A stretch of DNA of 64,000 nt, taken from contig BDDD01002258.1 in assembly GCA_001972305.1 (NCBI GenBank), forward strand, positions 26,609-90,608, read 5' to 3'. Made by a program: the position numbers and the translations under genes. Shown here in pieces: positions 48,201 to 58,600 of this stretch (positions are counted from its first letter, which is position 1; each line of letters begins with the position of its first letter). The notes beneath the pieces are model-generated. The model saw nothing but the letters and a program-made list of their open reading frames with translations, had not been told where the DNA came from and did not search any database. The DNA is from Cephalotus follicularis. Its lineage: Eukaryota; Streptophyta; Magnoliopsida; Oxalidales; Cephalotaceae.

Positions 48201-49687
48201 AAACATTCAATTTAAACATCCTTTAGAAAACATTAAAGTAAGTCCAAGTGGTTGTCCAGGTTATCCAATTTCGAGTTGATTACACAATTCAAGTTCATAT
48301 ACAACAGAAACAGATACAAAAATATAGAATTCAACGGAAAAATAGAACTAAAGGAGAAAAGTTCAAAATTTACCGAAATCAGACGGAACGGAGCACAGTG
48401 TCAGAATCTCGAAGTCAAACCGGAACGGATCACGCCTGTACGGAAAACGGAGTCAGAAAACTTTCAGAAACAGGTAGCCAGAGGCTGCCGGTGCGTGGGC
48501 CCATACGCCGCCACTTGCCGGGGCGTTGCCGGTCAGCCGCAGAGAAAGTCGCACCTGGTGCGTCGGAGGACAAAGATCACCGATCTGGGGCGTGTTGGTC
48601 ACGGTGCCGCCGCGTCTGGCCGAAAAGAGCGCGTTTGACCGTAGTTGACTTTACCGCCGATCGGCGTAGCCGACGTCGTCACGTGTCGGGGCTGGTACCG
48701 TTCGAATGGTCGTGATGCTAAGAGTCCGAATCTGGGCTCGCCTTGCCGTGACCGTCACTGGAGACGTCGGAATGATACAAAATAGGGGCTGAAGAGAGAA
48801 GCTTCATGCCCCCGAACGGCACAGTTGCCGGCGCGGTGGTGGGGCTCAGCGTGCTCAGGGGGTCATGGTGGTTCGGCCGGTACCTTCGCCGGCGTCAGAT
48901 CCGCACTGAAGCCGACGGCAGGAGCTGAGAGAGAGTGAGAGAACGGGAGATATGGGAGAGAAATGGGGAGACAGAGAGAGAGAGAGAGAGAAAAAGGCAT
49001 AAATGAGCCAAAAAATGGCATCTCCCTTATATTTAACCAAAAATGGCCCATAATTTAACAGATACGGACAGAAATTGGATATTTAGGACATACCACTTGA
49101 CTTATTTTTCAAATTCAGTAGCCATTTCAGAAAAACATCATTTAATTTACGGTAAACAAAAAAATAATTTGTTATGCAGAAACACCATAAGAATAAAATC
49201 ATAAAATTTATTAATGTCGTGATGCATATGTCATAAAAGCCAGATAACAGACCAACCGCTAGACAGACAGACAGAAAGCCACGTAGGCTCACAGACACAG
49301 ACCGTACAAGGACACGAATGTCACATTGTGGCATGGACAGAGGCGACTGGAGGTCCGCGGAAGGGCAAGTTCTGTGGATTGGGGAACTACATGACTTCCA
49401 CGAATATGCTACCACAAGCACTTCGAGGTACTCAGTCGGGAGTGGGAAGTCAGAGTCGCCCATTCTGTTCACAGCCAACACAGACCGGCCCAGGGCCGGA
49501 CGGAGACTCAGCCATGCAAAAGCAGATGGACCGAATGGAGTCGACATTGCAGACTTTGATGGCTCAAATGTCATAGTACATTGGGTCTCAGTCCACACAC
49601 GCACCATCTGATCAGAGTTCACCGCAGACTCGGTACCCCCCATTCGAGGCAACCCTAGACTCAGACGATAGCGATGACGAGTCGTAA
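45264..49687 (+). pseudogene. CACTA accessory protein (Transposase_24-like), split by a solo LTR
   Basis: Exons are readable through splice consensus: MPHRVTRSFIPGDST (45264), a KRNHDFES segment (about 45462), EEMDVKNTIASIIKSRI (45667), then YFQFLPFDAHSRLPFYSYVQ (from 45876) with the typical W..WS..E / W..R..... / GP.PWP.W pattern of PF03004-type proteins, and ESKGKDFDDVFYDTHRR (46276). The reading frame runs into the solo LTR at 46533 and resumes in the same frame at 49331 with WTEATGGPRKGKF, ending DDSDDES. Two premature stops (near 45546 and at 49574) are also present. Expressed function is unlikely. The family accompanies CACTA transposases, but its own role is poorly known. Confidence 0.8.
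46534..49325. mobile_element. 2.8-kb solo LTR inside the CACTA coding region
   Basis: 2792 bases starting TGACACGCTCGGACC and ending GAATGTCACA, flanked by the perfect 5-bp duplication TTGTG (46529-46533, 49326-49330). Removing it restores the CACTA frame exactly. The ends are short inverted repeats (TGACA / TGTCA). It includes CAGA-rich and GA microsatellites (near 48050 and 48970) and a GC-rich part (48470-48900) that may hold its promoter. No internal retrotransposon domain is present, so it is a solo LTR; such a long LTR suggests a large Gypsy family. Strand unknown. Confidence 0.9.
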
Positions 49688-49924
49688 TTTGTTGTATTTG
49701 ACATATTCTAACACTGTCTGTAAACGTATTTGACACATTACCCTTTTTATATATATGTTGACAAAGCTAATTTACATTGTTTTGTTAGTTAAGAATGAAT
49801 GAAATGTGTCTACTGCTGAGAATTGTGAAATATAAACTGTTATTGTGGCTGCTGCTGAAATGAATTGCAGGTTTTGCTTGGGGTTTAGGGCATAGATTCT
49901 ACTGATAGTTCCATCAATAGAATC

Positions 49925-50333
49925 TGCAGAATTTCGAGGGTATGGCGAGGGATAGGTGAGGGAATTCTGCAGCAAACATACATGGCGAGGGTGGCGAGGA
50001 GTTAAGTAGTCCGAGGAGATGGCGACGAGGGGATGTTGCCCTAAAGATGCCCTCACCATGGTGAGGGTATACCGAGGGTAAGTGCCTACCCTCGCCATGG
50101 CGAGGGCATTATGGCGAGGGGATCCTGCCCTAGCCATACCCTCTCCGTGGCCAGGGCAGTTGATGGCTAGGGGACTCGACCCTCGCTGTACCCTATCCAT
50201 GCCCTCGCCGTAAGGGCTGGCGAGGAGACATTTGGTGAGGGTGGCGTCCCCTCGCCATGCCCTCGCCGTTGACTCAACGACGAGGGGATGGCGAGGGGAA
50301 GTGCCCTCGCCGTTGGCCTATTTTTTAGTAGTG
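49925..50333 (+). repeat. CACTA 3' subterminal array and terminal repeat
   Basis: At least a dozen copies of GGCGAGGG-type motifs and their inverse, often paired as short hairpins (for example CCCTCGCCATGGCGAGGG at 50089-50106), then TTTTTAGTAGTG at the end. Confidence 0.88.
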
Positions 50334-50336
50334 TAA

Positions 50337-50795
50337 TTAGGTAAGTATATGTTTATTGGGTATATATCAAAGAATCATAATTAATGATTTTATATTTTGA
50401 TAACACTGTTCTCATTCTTATAAGTGAGAGGTTTGGGATTGAATATTCCCAGAGGCGTAGTTAGCCTTATTTTCATTTCCCTCAATAATATGTATCAAAA
50501 AAAAAAAAAAATTGGAATAATATGACATAAAACTAAGAAATATGGAAATAAGAACTCTCTAAAACTATTCCTAACATGCTCTTTAAAGAAAAAAAAAACT
50601 TTCTCTTACTAACTAAAGTATACATACATATATATTAACTAAATTATACACACATATATACTACTAAACTATACATACATATATACTAACATTCTAACTA
50701 AATTATACCCTAACTAATATATACATATATACTAACTGTTATATATATAACTAAATTATATGTACTAACTACTATATATACGGTTAAATACAAAT
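50337..50795. other. AT-rich spacer with TA-type repeats next to the Gypsy element
   Basis: Non-coding. From about 50616 it contains degenerate ACTAAATTATACACACATATATACTACTAAAC-type repeats. Closely similar sequence follows the truncated right LTR at 61609-61790. Confidence 0.65.
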
Positions 50796-51718
50796 TGTTG
50801 ATACAAAAATCCTTCCTTCAACAGTATCCTACGTGGAGGGCTTTTATTTGTTGAGGGAAACGTTGTTCGAATGCTCCGAGATGAAGGTTGAGGATGACTG
50901 TGTGAATGGTTTTCCTGCACAGAAGAGCAAACATGTTGAAGGTCCAGGAGGTTATTCTCCCGGGGACACTCCGACGCTCAAGTTAGGCTTTGCACAGAGA
51001 AAACGAGGTTCTTTGAATGTAAAAATGGCTGACCTGAGATATGTCTTTGATTCTTGTATTTATAGTACTGGTTTGTAACTGCCTGAGCGTATAAATCAGA
51101 GGTAACTGCTGTGCCCCTAGGGAAATGCCGAGGATCTCGGGCATTTCCCTTGATCTCCGCCTGGTTTGGTGATAAACTTCCTACTTGGTGCTTATCATAT
51201 CTTAGCTTTCCATATTTATAGAGATTGATGACACCTGGAATATAGGCTGGATTTGCGGCATCATGCAGAACAGGAGGAGGAGGAGGAGGATGAGGATGAG
51301 AGAGGTCCTCTGATCTCCTATCCGCTTCAAGGTCTTCAACGTCTGGAGTTTCTTCAGGAGCTTGTGCCTGGGGCGCTGGGTCCTTTGCCATACTACTGAG
51401 GAGGAGGTCCCCTTTGATACAGCCGAGGAGGAGGTCCTCGGCACTGGTGCCATGGAGGACGTCCTCTGCCCTGTATCCAAGTAAGAGCTCCTCGAGAAGA
51501 GGAGGTCCTCGGCACTGGTGCCGAGGAGGACGTCCCTCTGCCATGTAAGAGCTCCTCGGCTCTAATGTCAGGAGAGGGTTTCCTCACCTGCTTCTCTGAC
51601 TTGTTTTACTAAGCTTCCTCTTACCAGAATCTATGTAAGCTTCAAAGCTCTTGGACACTTGGCGGCGTCTGCAGAGGACACGTGTCCTTGTTGTATTAAC
51701 AAACTTTTTCTCATATCA
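50796..51718 (-). repeat. Gypsy 3' LTR (complete)
   Basis: 923 bases. Homologous along its length to the solo LTR at 1271-2144, and over its first 255 bases to 61354-61608. Contains tandem CTCGGCACTGGTGCCGAGG-type palindromes at 51400-51545. Confidence 0.93.
51400..51545. repeat. Palindromic tandem repeats within the LTR
   Basis: Repeats built on GAGGAGGTCCTCGGCACTGG and its inverse (GTGCCGAGGAGGACGTCC). CCTCGGCAC and GTGCCGAGG can fold back. The solo LTR has a related but different number of units (1905-2035). Open frames here are by-products of the repeat. Confidence 0.75.
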
Positions 51719-51745
51719 TATGCCCCCATGGTCCTTCTTCTCTGA
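51719..51745 (-). other. Polypurine tract of the Gypsy element
   Basis: The minus strand reads AGAGAAGAAGGACCATGGGGGC followed by ATA immediately before the 3' LTR. Confidence 0.7.
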
Positions 51746-52134
51746 CCGTAGTCAGAGGAGGAGGAGCAAAGCTGGGAGTCACGACTCGAGTTGAACTCCT
51801 CTGAGGAACTTTACATAAGCTTTTCCACGTGTGAATGAGTCGAGATCTGAGGTATTGTTTTTGATGATCCTATGACACAAAATTGAGTTTACTTAAGTAG
51901 AGGAAGGAAACTGGCCTGAGAAAAACCGCACGGTTGGACCCATCTCTGTTAACGGGCTTCACATCATGGGCCCAAATCCTATGCCTTTAAGTGGCGTATC
52001 GAGAACGGCTCACACGTGGCATAATCTGCACGTTTCCCACCTCTGTCTCTTCGTTTCCTGCGTCTGATTTGACGGTTCGCTCCTCAGCCGTTGGATCCGT
52101 GTGATGTGGAAGGCCAGGATCCGAGCTTCGGGTC

Positions 52135-52142
52135 TATAAAAG
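52135..52142 (+). promoter_or_regulatory. TATA box of the opposite-strand gene in the Gypsy element
   Basis: TATAAAAG, a full-consensus plant TATA box, 216 bases upstream of the ATG at 52351. It is read on the strand opposite to gag-pol. Confidence 0.6.
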
Positions 52143-52350
52143 AGGTCTTTTTGTTGCAGAAAAACTCTTTGCTTTCTTGATCTCCAATTTTCATCTTCTT
52201 GCTGAGAGTTGCCCAGATTTACAGTGCTTTCCAAACTTTCTTGTTTTGCCATCCTTTCAACAAGGTTCTTGGTAAGTTTCCGTCGTCTTCTTGTTGTTCT
52301 AAGTTGATCCAGGATTTCTTTAACCTTTTCTTTCTCTCTGCCTAAGGTTA

Positions 52351-54767
52351 ATGGCTAGTCAAGAACAAACCAGTGGGTCTTCTTCTTTTTCTCCCTTAGC
52401 GGTCGAACCCTTGGCCATGGTGGTTTCCACCGCCAAAAGACCACTTGGATTTGAAGGTAGCCTGGGGGCTGCGGTGGGTGACCCTATTGCTCCCACCACC
52501 GAAGCTAACCCCCCAGCTTCTGAATGTTGCTTTGAGGTTAGCACTCTCTCTCGTGATGAGGTGAAAGGACTCTCTGAGAAATACAACTTCCCTCGTGGGC
52601 TGACGTACAGCCTTCCCTCGGATCCTCGGATGATTACCATGAACAGAGAGGGTCTCTTTGTGATCTTTGAAGGAGCGCTCTCTCATGGCCTGAGGGTTCC
52701 AATACCCTCATTCGCCATCTTGGTCTTGCAGCACTTTAGTCTCCACCCTTCACTCCTTCAACCTCAGTCTTGGAGCTTCATAATCAGTTTCCTCGTCAAA
52801 TGTATCGAGTCAGAGGTGGACGCGACAGTGAGTCTTTTTAAAGAGTTCCACATCCTCTCAGCCACGCCAAAAAAGAGCGGGCATTTTTTCAAATCTCGTC
52901 ATAGCGTAAAAAAGCTTCTACTCAACCCTACCAAATCCATTAAGAACTAGAGGAAGAGGTATTTCCTGATAAAGGACTTCGAAGGGTTCACTCCCTCTGC
53001 TTGGTGTGATTCTATGGATACATCATCTTTAAACAAGAGGTCCCGCTTGACCTAGGCGGAGAATGTGGACCTCAACAAACTCCTGGCCCTTGAGCCTGAG
53101 GAGGTGAACTCTACTGTGTGTGAGGATCGTCTGCTTTAGACTGGGCTGAGTGTGGTCTTCGGCCAAGAATCCCACTCTGATAGAGCTGAGAAGGACATCT
53201 CAGCGGGAGAGGGAGCTCAGAATAGTCCTGTGCCCCCAGTGCCGGAGGAAAGCTGTATAAAGCCTTTGTCTCCTCCACTGCTAAGTTTAGTGTCACTTGC
53301 ATCTTTCTCACATTTTGAATCACTGACCTTGATCTTCACATTTTCTTTCAGCAATGGCTCCTCGCGTGACTTCTCTACTATATTGAAGGCTACTGAGAAG
53401 AGGAAAGAGCCTGTTGCAGGCGGATCAAAGCAAAAAGGGAAAAGTCCCATGACTGAGGGACCAAGGCAGCAGACGAAGGCTCCTCCACCTGTTAAGGTCT
53501 CTGCTGCTGCTGAGAAGAGGAGAGAAGCGGGCAAGAGGACCGTAGACGAGATCTCTCCCGGCGACGATCATGTTCCTCTGATGAAGAAGGACAGGAAGGG
53601 GAAAAGCGTTGAGGGCACCAGAAAAGGGAAAGAAGCTGAGGATGTCGCTGCCCTCGGAGCGAGTTCTCAAGATCCAATCATACTACCTCCCACTTGGGAG
53701 GTGGAGGATATGCTCAACGATTTTGAGGCCTTATCCAAACTACATTTGAATGCACATGGGGTTCCTCAGGCGGTCAGTCAACTGGTCTTTTTTCCTCTGG
53801 AGATGAAGGCGAGGGAAAACTGGTCCAACAAGGAGTTGGTAACTCAGTGTCTCCGAAGCAACTTGAGGGTATATGAATTTTTCCTCTGCTACCCCAGTTT
53901 TTCTTTTGTCTTTTTTCTTTACATCCACTAACAGATATGCTTCTCTGACAGGCTCTGAACAACACCCAACTGCTGGTTGAAAACTTCTCTACCATTGTTG
54001 CAAGGGATAGGGAGCTGAGGGCGAACATGGCAGCGCTGGAACAGACTGCTCGCTCTGCCCAAACCCAACTGAACGAAGTCCTTAAGGTTCAGGACTCTTT
54101 AGTTGAGGAGAAAAAGCAAGTTGTTGAGGACCTGGAGGAGGAAAGGGCCGATAGGAAGGAACTGGAGGTGGAGCTCGACCGTACCAAGGAGAGGTGCTAC
54201 GATCTGGTATCAAAACTTGATCGCCAGCAGAGGAAGGACGAGGATGTGCTGAGGAGGGAACGAAACAATGCCGTGACTGCCTTCAAATCCTCGGATGAAT
54301 TTAAAGAGCTGATGAAAACCTCCGTGGAGGAGTTCAAGGCCTCAGCTCAATTTGAGGAGGCGGTGTTCGAGGAAGCGGCCGAGTACTTCCGTTGGGGCTT
54401 CTATTCTTGTAGAAACTGGATCTCTTCCCTTCATCCAGACGTCCCCTTAGATGGTCTAGTATATGGTCCGTCGGCCAGAACCTTTGACTTCTATCCTGAG
54501 GGAGTCGATGAGGAGGAAGAGAAGCTCCATCTTGAGTTGGAGGAGAGGATCTCGTCTGCTATGAGAGCCGAGCTGATAACGACCGGGTCGCCAGACTTGG
54601 TTGTCCTGCCCTCGGATCCTGCCTTGGCCTCGGATCCTGCTTTGGGCTCCTTTATCATTCCCTTCTCTTCAACTCTCGTGGATCCTTCCTCTGGGCTCGA
54701 GGTGCCTCCTCTTCCTCCTACCTACGCCTTCTGCACTCCTCTGCCCGAGCATGAAGATCCTCCCTAG
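52351..54767 (+). pseudogene. Opposite-strand, intron-containing gene of a Tat-type Gypsy (Transposase_28-like)
   Basis: Read against gag-pol, between integrase and the 3' LTR. It begins MASQEQTSGSSSFSPLAV. Residues about 60-150 (RDEVKGLSEKYNFPRG; GLRVPIPSFAILVLQHFSLH) resemble the N-terminal domain of 'putative gypsy type transposon' proteins (PF04195-like). A basic Lys-rich linker follows (53390-53640), then a long coiled coil rich in Glu, Lys and Leu (about 54027-54330) and a Pro-rich acidic tail. Clear splice sites bound an intron (53869-53952; GG|GTATAT...CTGACAG|GC), and an acceptor at 53351 (TTTCAG|CA) suggests an earlier one. In-frame stops at 52948, 53053 and 53137 show decay. Antisense genes of this kind are described in Retand and Grande relatives; function is unknown. 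Confidence 0.75.
53869..53952 (+). other. Intron 2 of the opposite-strand gene
   Basis: 84 bases with donor GAGG|GTATAT, a T-rich middle (TTTTTCCTCTGC..TTTTCTTTTGTC) and acceptor CTGACAG|GCTC. Short, T-rich and typical of plants. Confidence 0.65.
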
Positions 54768-55681
54768 CCCTAGTTTTTCTTTACTGCTTTGATCTTGTAA
54801 CAGTTTCTAATTTTTGATGAACTTGTAATTTCTCCAATTTATAAATGAAAAAGGACATTTTTGCATTCTCGGATCTTGTCTTTGATTAGCTTCTTGTATT
54901 GTGTGCTTGAGCTCTGCATATATACATGTGTTGACAATTCCCTTAGGAATTTTAACTTAGCCCAAGTTATTGACTCCTCGTATATGTGATCGCTTAAGCT
55001 TGGTAGTCCTCGTAGGACATTTTATTTCGAAAGTGCTTAAGTAAATTTAACTTAGTCTTTACGAGTTCTGCTATGTTCATAGACTACGATCTTGGTCTGC
55101 TCGGACAAGTTCCTATGGGTTTGCCGAGCAGAATATCGTCTGACCCATTAGATTGTAGGACAGGCCGGCTAAGCTTGCAGTCCGCTTAGGGACACTTGTA
55201 TTAAAGTGCTCAGTCCGACGAATTTGATCGTTGTGAGTTCCCATGGATTCTCCTTTCAAGACACCATTTTAGGTCTGTTCGGTCAAGTTCTCATGGTGTT
55301 GTCGACCAGTGTTTGCTCCCTGGGGAGTCCTATTGCTTCCTTGGAAGTCTTTTGGTGCTCCTCGGAATGAGTATTTTTTTGCTCCTCGGACGAAGTCTTT
55401 TGTTGCTCCTCGGAATGAGTCTTTGTTGCTCCTCAGAAGGAGTCTTTTGTACATATCGTTTTGGGTGCTCCTCGGAAGGAGTCTTTATTATCATTAGTCT
55501 GGTCGAGACCTCGACCAGTGTTTGTTCTCTGTTGAGGGAGTTGACTTGTGGTTATTCAGAGGTTTAAGGACATGAACATTGGGCCTTTGGTCCCTTACAA
55601 ACTTGGAACTATGATATTGAACACAAATTTTGAAGAAAAATTTAGCTTTATTTCCTCTTTGAATTTCTGTACATCTTACAA
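54768..55681. other. Non-coding spacer between opposite-strand gene and integrase
   Basis: About 0.9 kb inside the Gypsy element where plus-strand and minus-strand transcription would converge. Contains repeats of about 27 bp at 55344-55490. No domain recognised. Confidence 0.6.
55344..55490. repeat. Short tandem repeats in the Gypsy 3' region
   Basis: About five imperfect units of GCTCCTCGGAATGAGTCTTT-type sequence, each about 24-30 bases. Confidence 0.75.
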
Positions 55682-58600
55682 TCATTGATAGTACTTCCTC
55701 ATATGCTCGGCATTCCAAGCTCTGAAAATCTCCCTGCCCCCCAGAGTTTCAAGTTTGAATGTTCCTGGGCGGAGGACCCTCTTGATTTTGTATGGCCCTT
55801 CCCAGGCAGGGGCTAGTTTTCCTCTGGTACCGGTTGGGTCTGCAATAGCCGAGTTACATAGGACTAGATCTCCTTGCCTTAGTGGTCTGGGGCTTACTCT
55901 TCTGTTATAATAGCGGTTCACCCTCTGCTAGTAGGCTGCAACTATGATAGCGGCCTTATCTCTGAGCTCTTCTACCAAGTCGAGGAGGTATCTAAGCCCT
56001 TCTTCATTGTTATCTTCAGTGAAATGCACAACCCTTGGTGACTGTACACCAATCTCCACCGGTATCATAGCTTCATCTCCAAAACAAAGGCTGTTTGGAG
56101 ACTCACCAGTTGTGGTCCGAGGAGTGGTTCTATATGCCCATAGTACGCTTGGTAGCTCCTCTGTCCATCTTCCTTTGCTGTCTTCAAGGCCCTTTTTCAA
56201 GCTCGAGATGATTTCTCTGTTGATCACCTCGGCTTGACCGTTGCTCTGGGGGTAGGCTACTGATGCAAGCCTATGCTCTATCCTCCACTCTTTGTAAAAA
56301 TCACGGAAGGCCTGACAATCAAACTATTTACCGTTGTCTGAGACAATTGTCCTCGGGACTCCAAATCTACAGATGATCGATTTCCATACGAAACTCTCCG
56401 TGTTCTTCTCGGTAATTGTGGCTAGAGGCTCTACTTCCACCCACTTGGTGAAGTAGTCCACTGCTACAATGAGAAACTTCCTCTGGCCTGTCGCCATGGG
56501 TAGTGGTCTGACGAAGTCCATTCCCCATTGAGCAAAGGGCCATGGGGCCGTGATAGACGTCAAAGGTTGATAAGGTCTTATGCTTATGTTTGCGTTCCTC
56601 TGACATTTGTCACACTTTCTTACCAATTCTATAGCATCTTGATGCATGGTCGGCCAGTAGTAGCCTTGCCTCAGTAGCTTATGAGACAATGTTCTGCCCC
56701 CCGTGTGATTGCCACAAATTCCTTCATGGACTTCCCTTATAGCATAGTCGACCTCTAAGGGGGTCAAGCATCTCAGCCAAGGGAAAGAGAATGACCTTTT
56801 ATAGAGGATCCCATCTTGGAATTAAAATCTGTTTGCTCTGTACACTAGTTTCCTTGCCTCTACGGGGTCCTCGGGTAGAATCCCATTCCTCAGCCAATTG
56901 ATGAAGGGAGTCATCCAGTTTGGCTCCTATGGCACATCTATGTCCATTACATCTACTTCAGAGATGGTAGGCCTGTCCAGGTAGTCCACTAGCATGGTTT
57001 GATTTTTTACTAGCTCCTCCGCCGTTGCTAGTTTTGATAACTGGTTTGCTCAGACGTTTTCTGCTATGGGTACTTTCAAAATCCTTAGAACCTCGAAGGC
57101 TGACTTCATACTCTGAAAATGGGATAAGTATTTCACCATAGGGTCTTCTCGGGCCTCATACTCTCCATTTTCCAGACCAACCACTAGCTGAGAATCACTG
57201 GAGGCCTATATCTTTTTGCACCTCCAAGTGCTTTACGATCGTCAGCCCAGCTATCAGAGCTTCCCACTAAGCTTCGTTGTTTGTAGCTTTAAATATAAAC
57301 CTCAGAGCATACTCTAACGTCCAACCATCTGGGCTCGTCAATACCAGTCCCGCTCAACTGCCGGTGATGCAGGATGAGCCATCCACGGATAACTTCCAAA
57401 TCCTCCTCTCGTTCTTGGAAGGGTCTTCCTCCATACGCTCCGTAGGCGTATTATCTCCAATAAAGTCAGCCAGAACCTGTGATTTGATTGTTGGTCTGGC
57501 TTCGAACTTCACATCATACTCGCCTAGTTTGACTGACCACTTGATCAATCTGCCTGAGGTGTCAGGTTTCGCAAGAACTTGTTTAAGTGGTTTGTCAGTC
57601 GGAACCTTGATTGTATGAGCTTGGAAATATGGCCTTAACTTTCTGACCGCGATGATCAGAGCATGTGCGAACTTCTCCACCTCTGGGTACCTCCCCTCAG
57701 CATCGTTCAAAGCCCTGCTCACGTAGTATACTGGCTTTTGAACTTTCTCCTCTTCTCTGACTAGCACTGCACTCACTACGCCCGAGGTAACCGCAAGGTA
57801 CAAATACAAGTCTTCCCCATCCTTAGGTTTTGAGATCAAAGGAGGGGAAGCCATGTATTTATTCAACTTGTTGAAGGCTGCTTGACACTCGTCTGACCAA
57901 GAAAATCCCTTGGGATGTCTAAGCACTTTGAAGAAAGGGAGGCACTTCTCTACTGATTTTGACACAAACCTGCTTAGGGCTGCAATCTTTCCATTTAGCT
58001 TTTGAATATCCCTAATGATTTGGGGAGGTCTCATGCTCTGAACTGCCGAGATCTTCTCTGGGTTGGCCTCTATTCCTCTGCTTGAGACCTTGCCCGAGGT
58101 GACCCCAAATGTGCACTTGGACGGATTGAGTTACATGTTGTATCTCCTCAGCACCTCAAACGTTTCCTCCAAGTCTTCGATATGGGGGCTCCTGGCTGGG
58201 GTCTTGACGAGCATGTCGTCAATATAGACCTCCATATTTCTCCCAATCTGAGGCTCAAAGATTTTGTTTACCAGACTTTGGTAGGTGGCCCCTGCATTCT
58301 TCAGTCCAAAAGGTATAACCTTGTAGCAATACATTCCTCGGTCCGTGATGAAAGCTGTCTTGTTCTCGTCGGGCTCGTACATAGGGATTTGATTGTATCC
58401 CGAGTAGGCATCTAAGAAGCTTAACATTCTGTAGCCCGAGGTTGCATCCACCAACTGGTCTATTTTTGGGAGAGGGAAGTGATCCTTGGGACAAGCTTTG
58501 TTGAGGTCTGTGAAGTCAATGCACATCATCCACTTGCCATTCCCCTTTTTGACTAGGACTGGGTTCGCCAGCCAGTCTGAGTAATGCACTTCCCTTATGA

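Larger units (their letters stand above)
44404..50333 (+). mobile_element. CACTA (En/Spm) transposon, non-autonomous, with nested solo LTR
   Basis: The left end CACTACAAGAAAACAGGGC and right end (minus strand) CACTACTAAAAAATAGGCC form inverted repeats starting with the diagnostic CACTA. A perfect 3-bp TSD TAA flanks it (44401-44403, 50334-50336). Subterminal regions are packed with GGCGAGGGCA / TGCCCTCGCC motifs in both directions (44424-44540; about 49930-50316), the usual transposase-binding arrays. The 5930 bp include a 2792-bp solo LTR, so the original was about 3.1 kb. It keeps a Transposase_24-like ORF but no DDE transposase, so it would need help to move. Confidence 0.94.

Noticed and set aside
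48248..48715. A 155-codon open frame in GC-rich DNA
   Set aside because: It lies inside the solo LTR, overlaps another frame, and has no family resemblance; the arginine-rich, low-complexity product suggests chance.
50978..51587. Three overlapping minus-strand frames in the LTR
   Set aside because: They are translations of the CTCGGCAC palindromic repeats, not genes.
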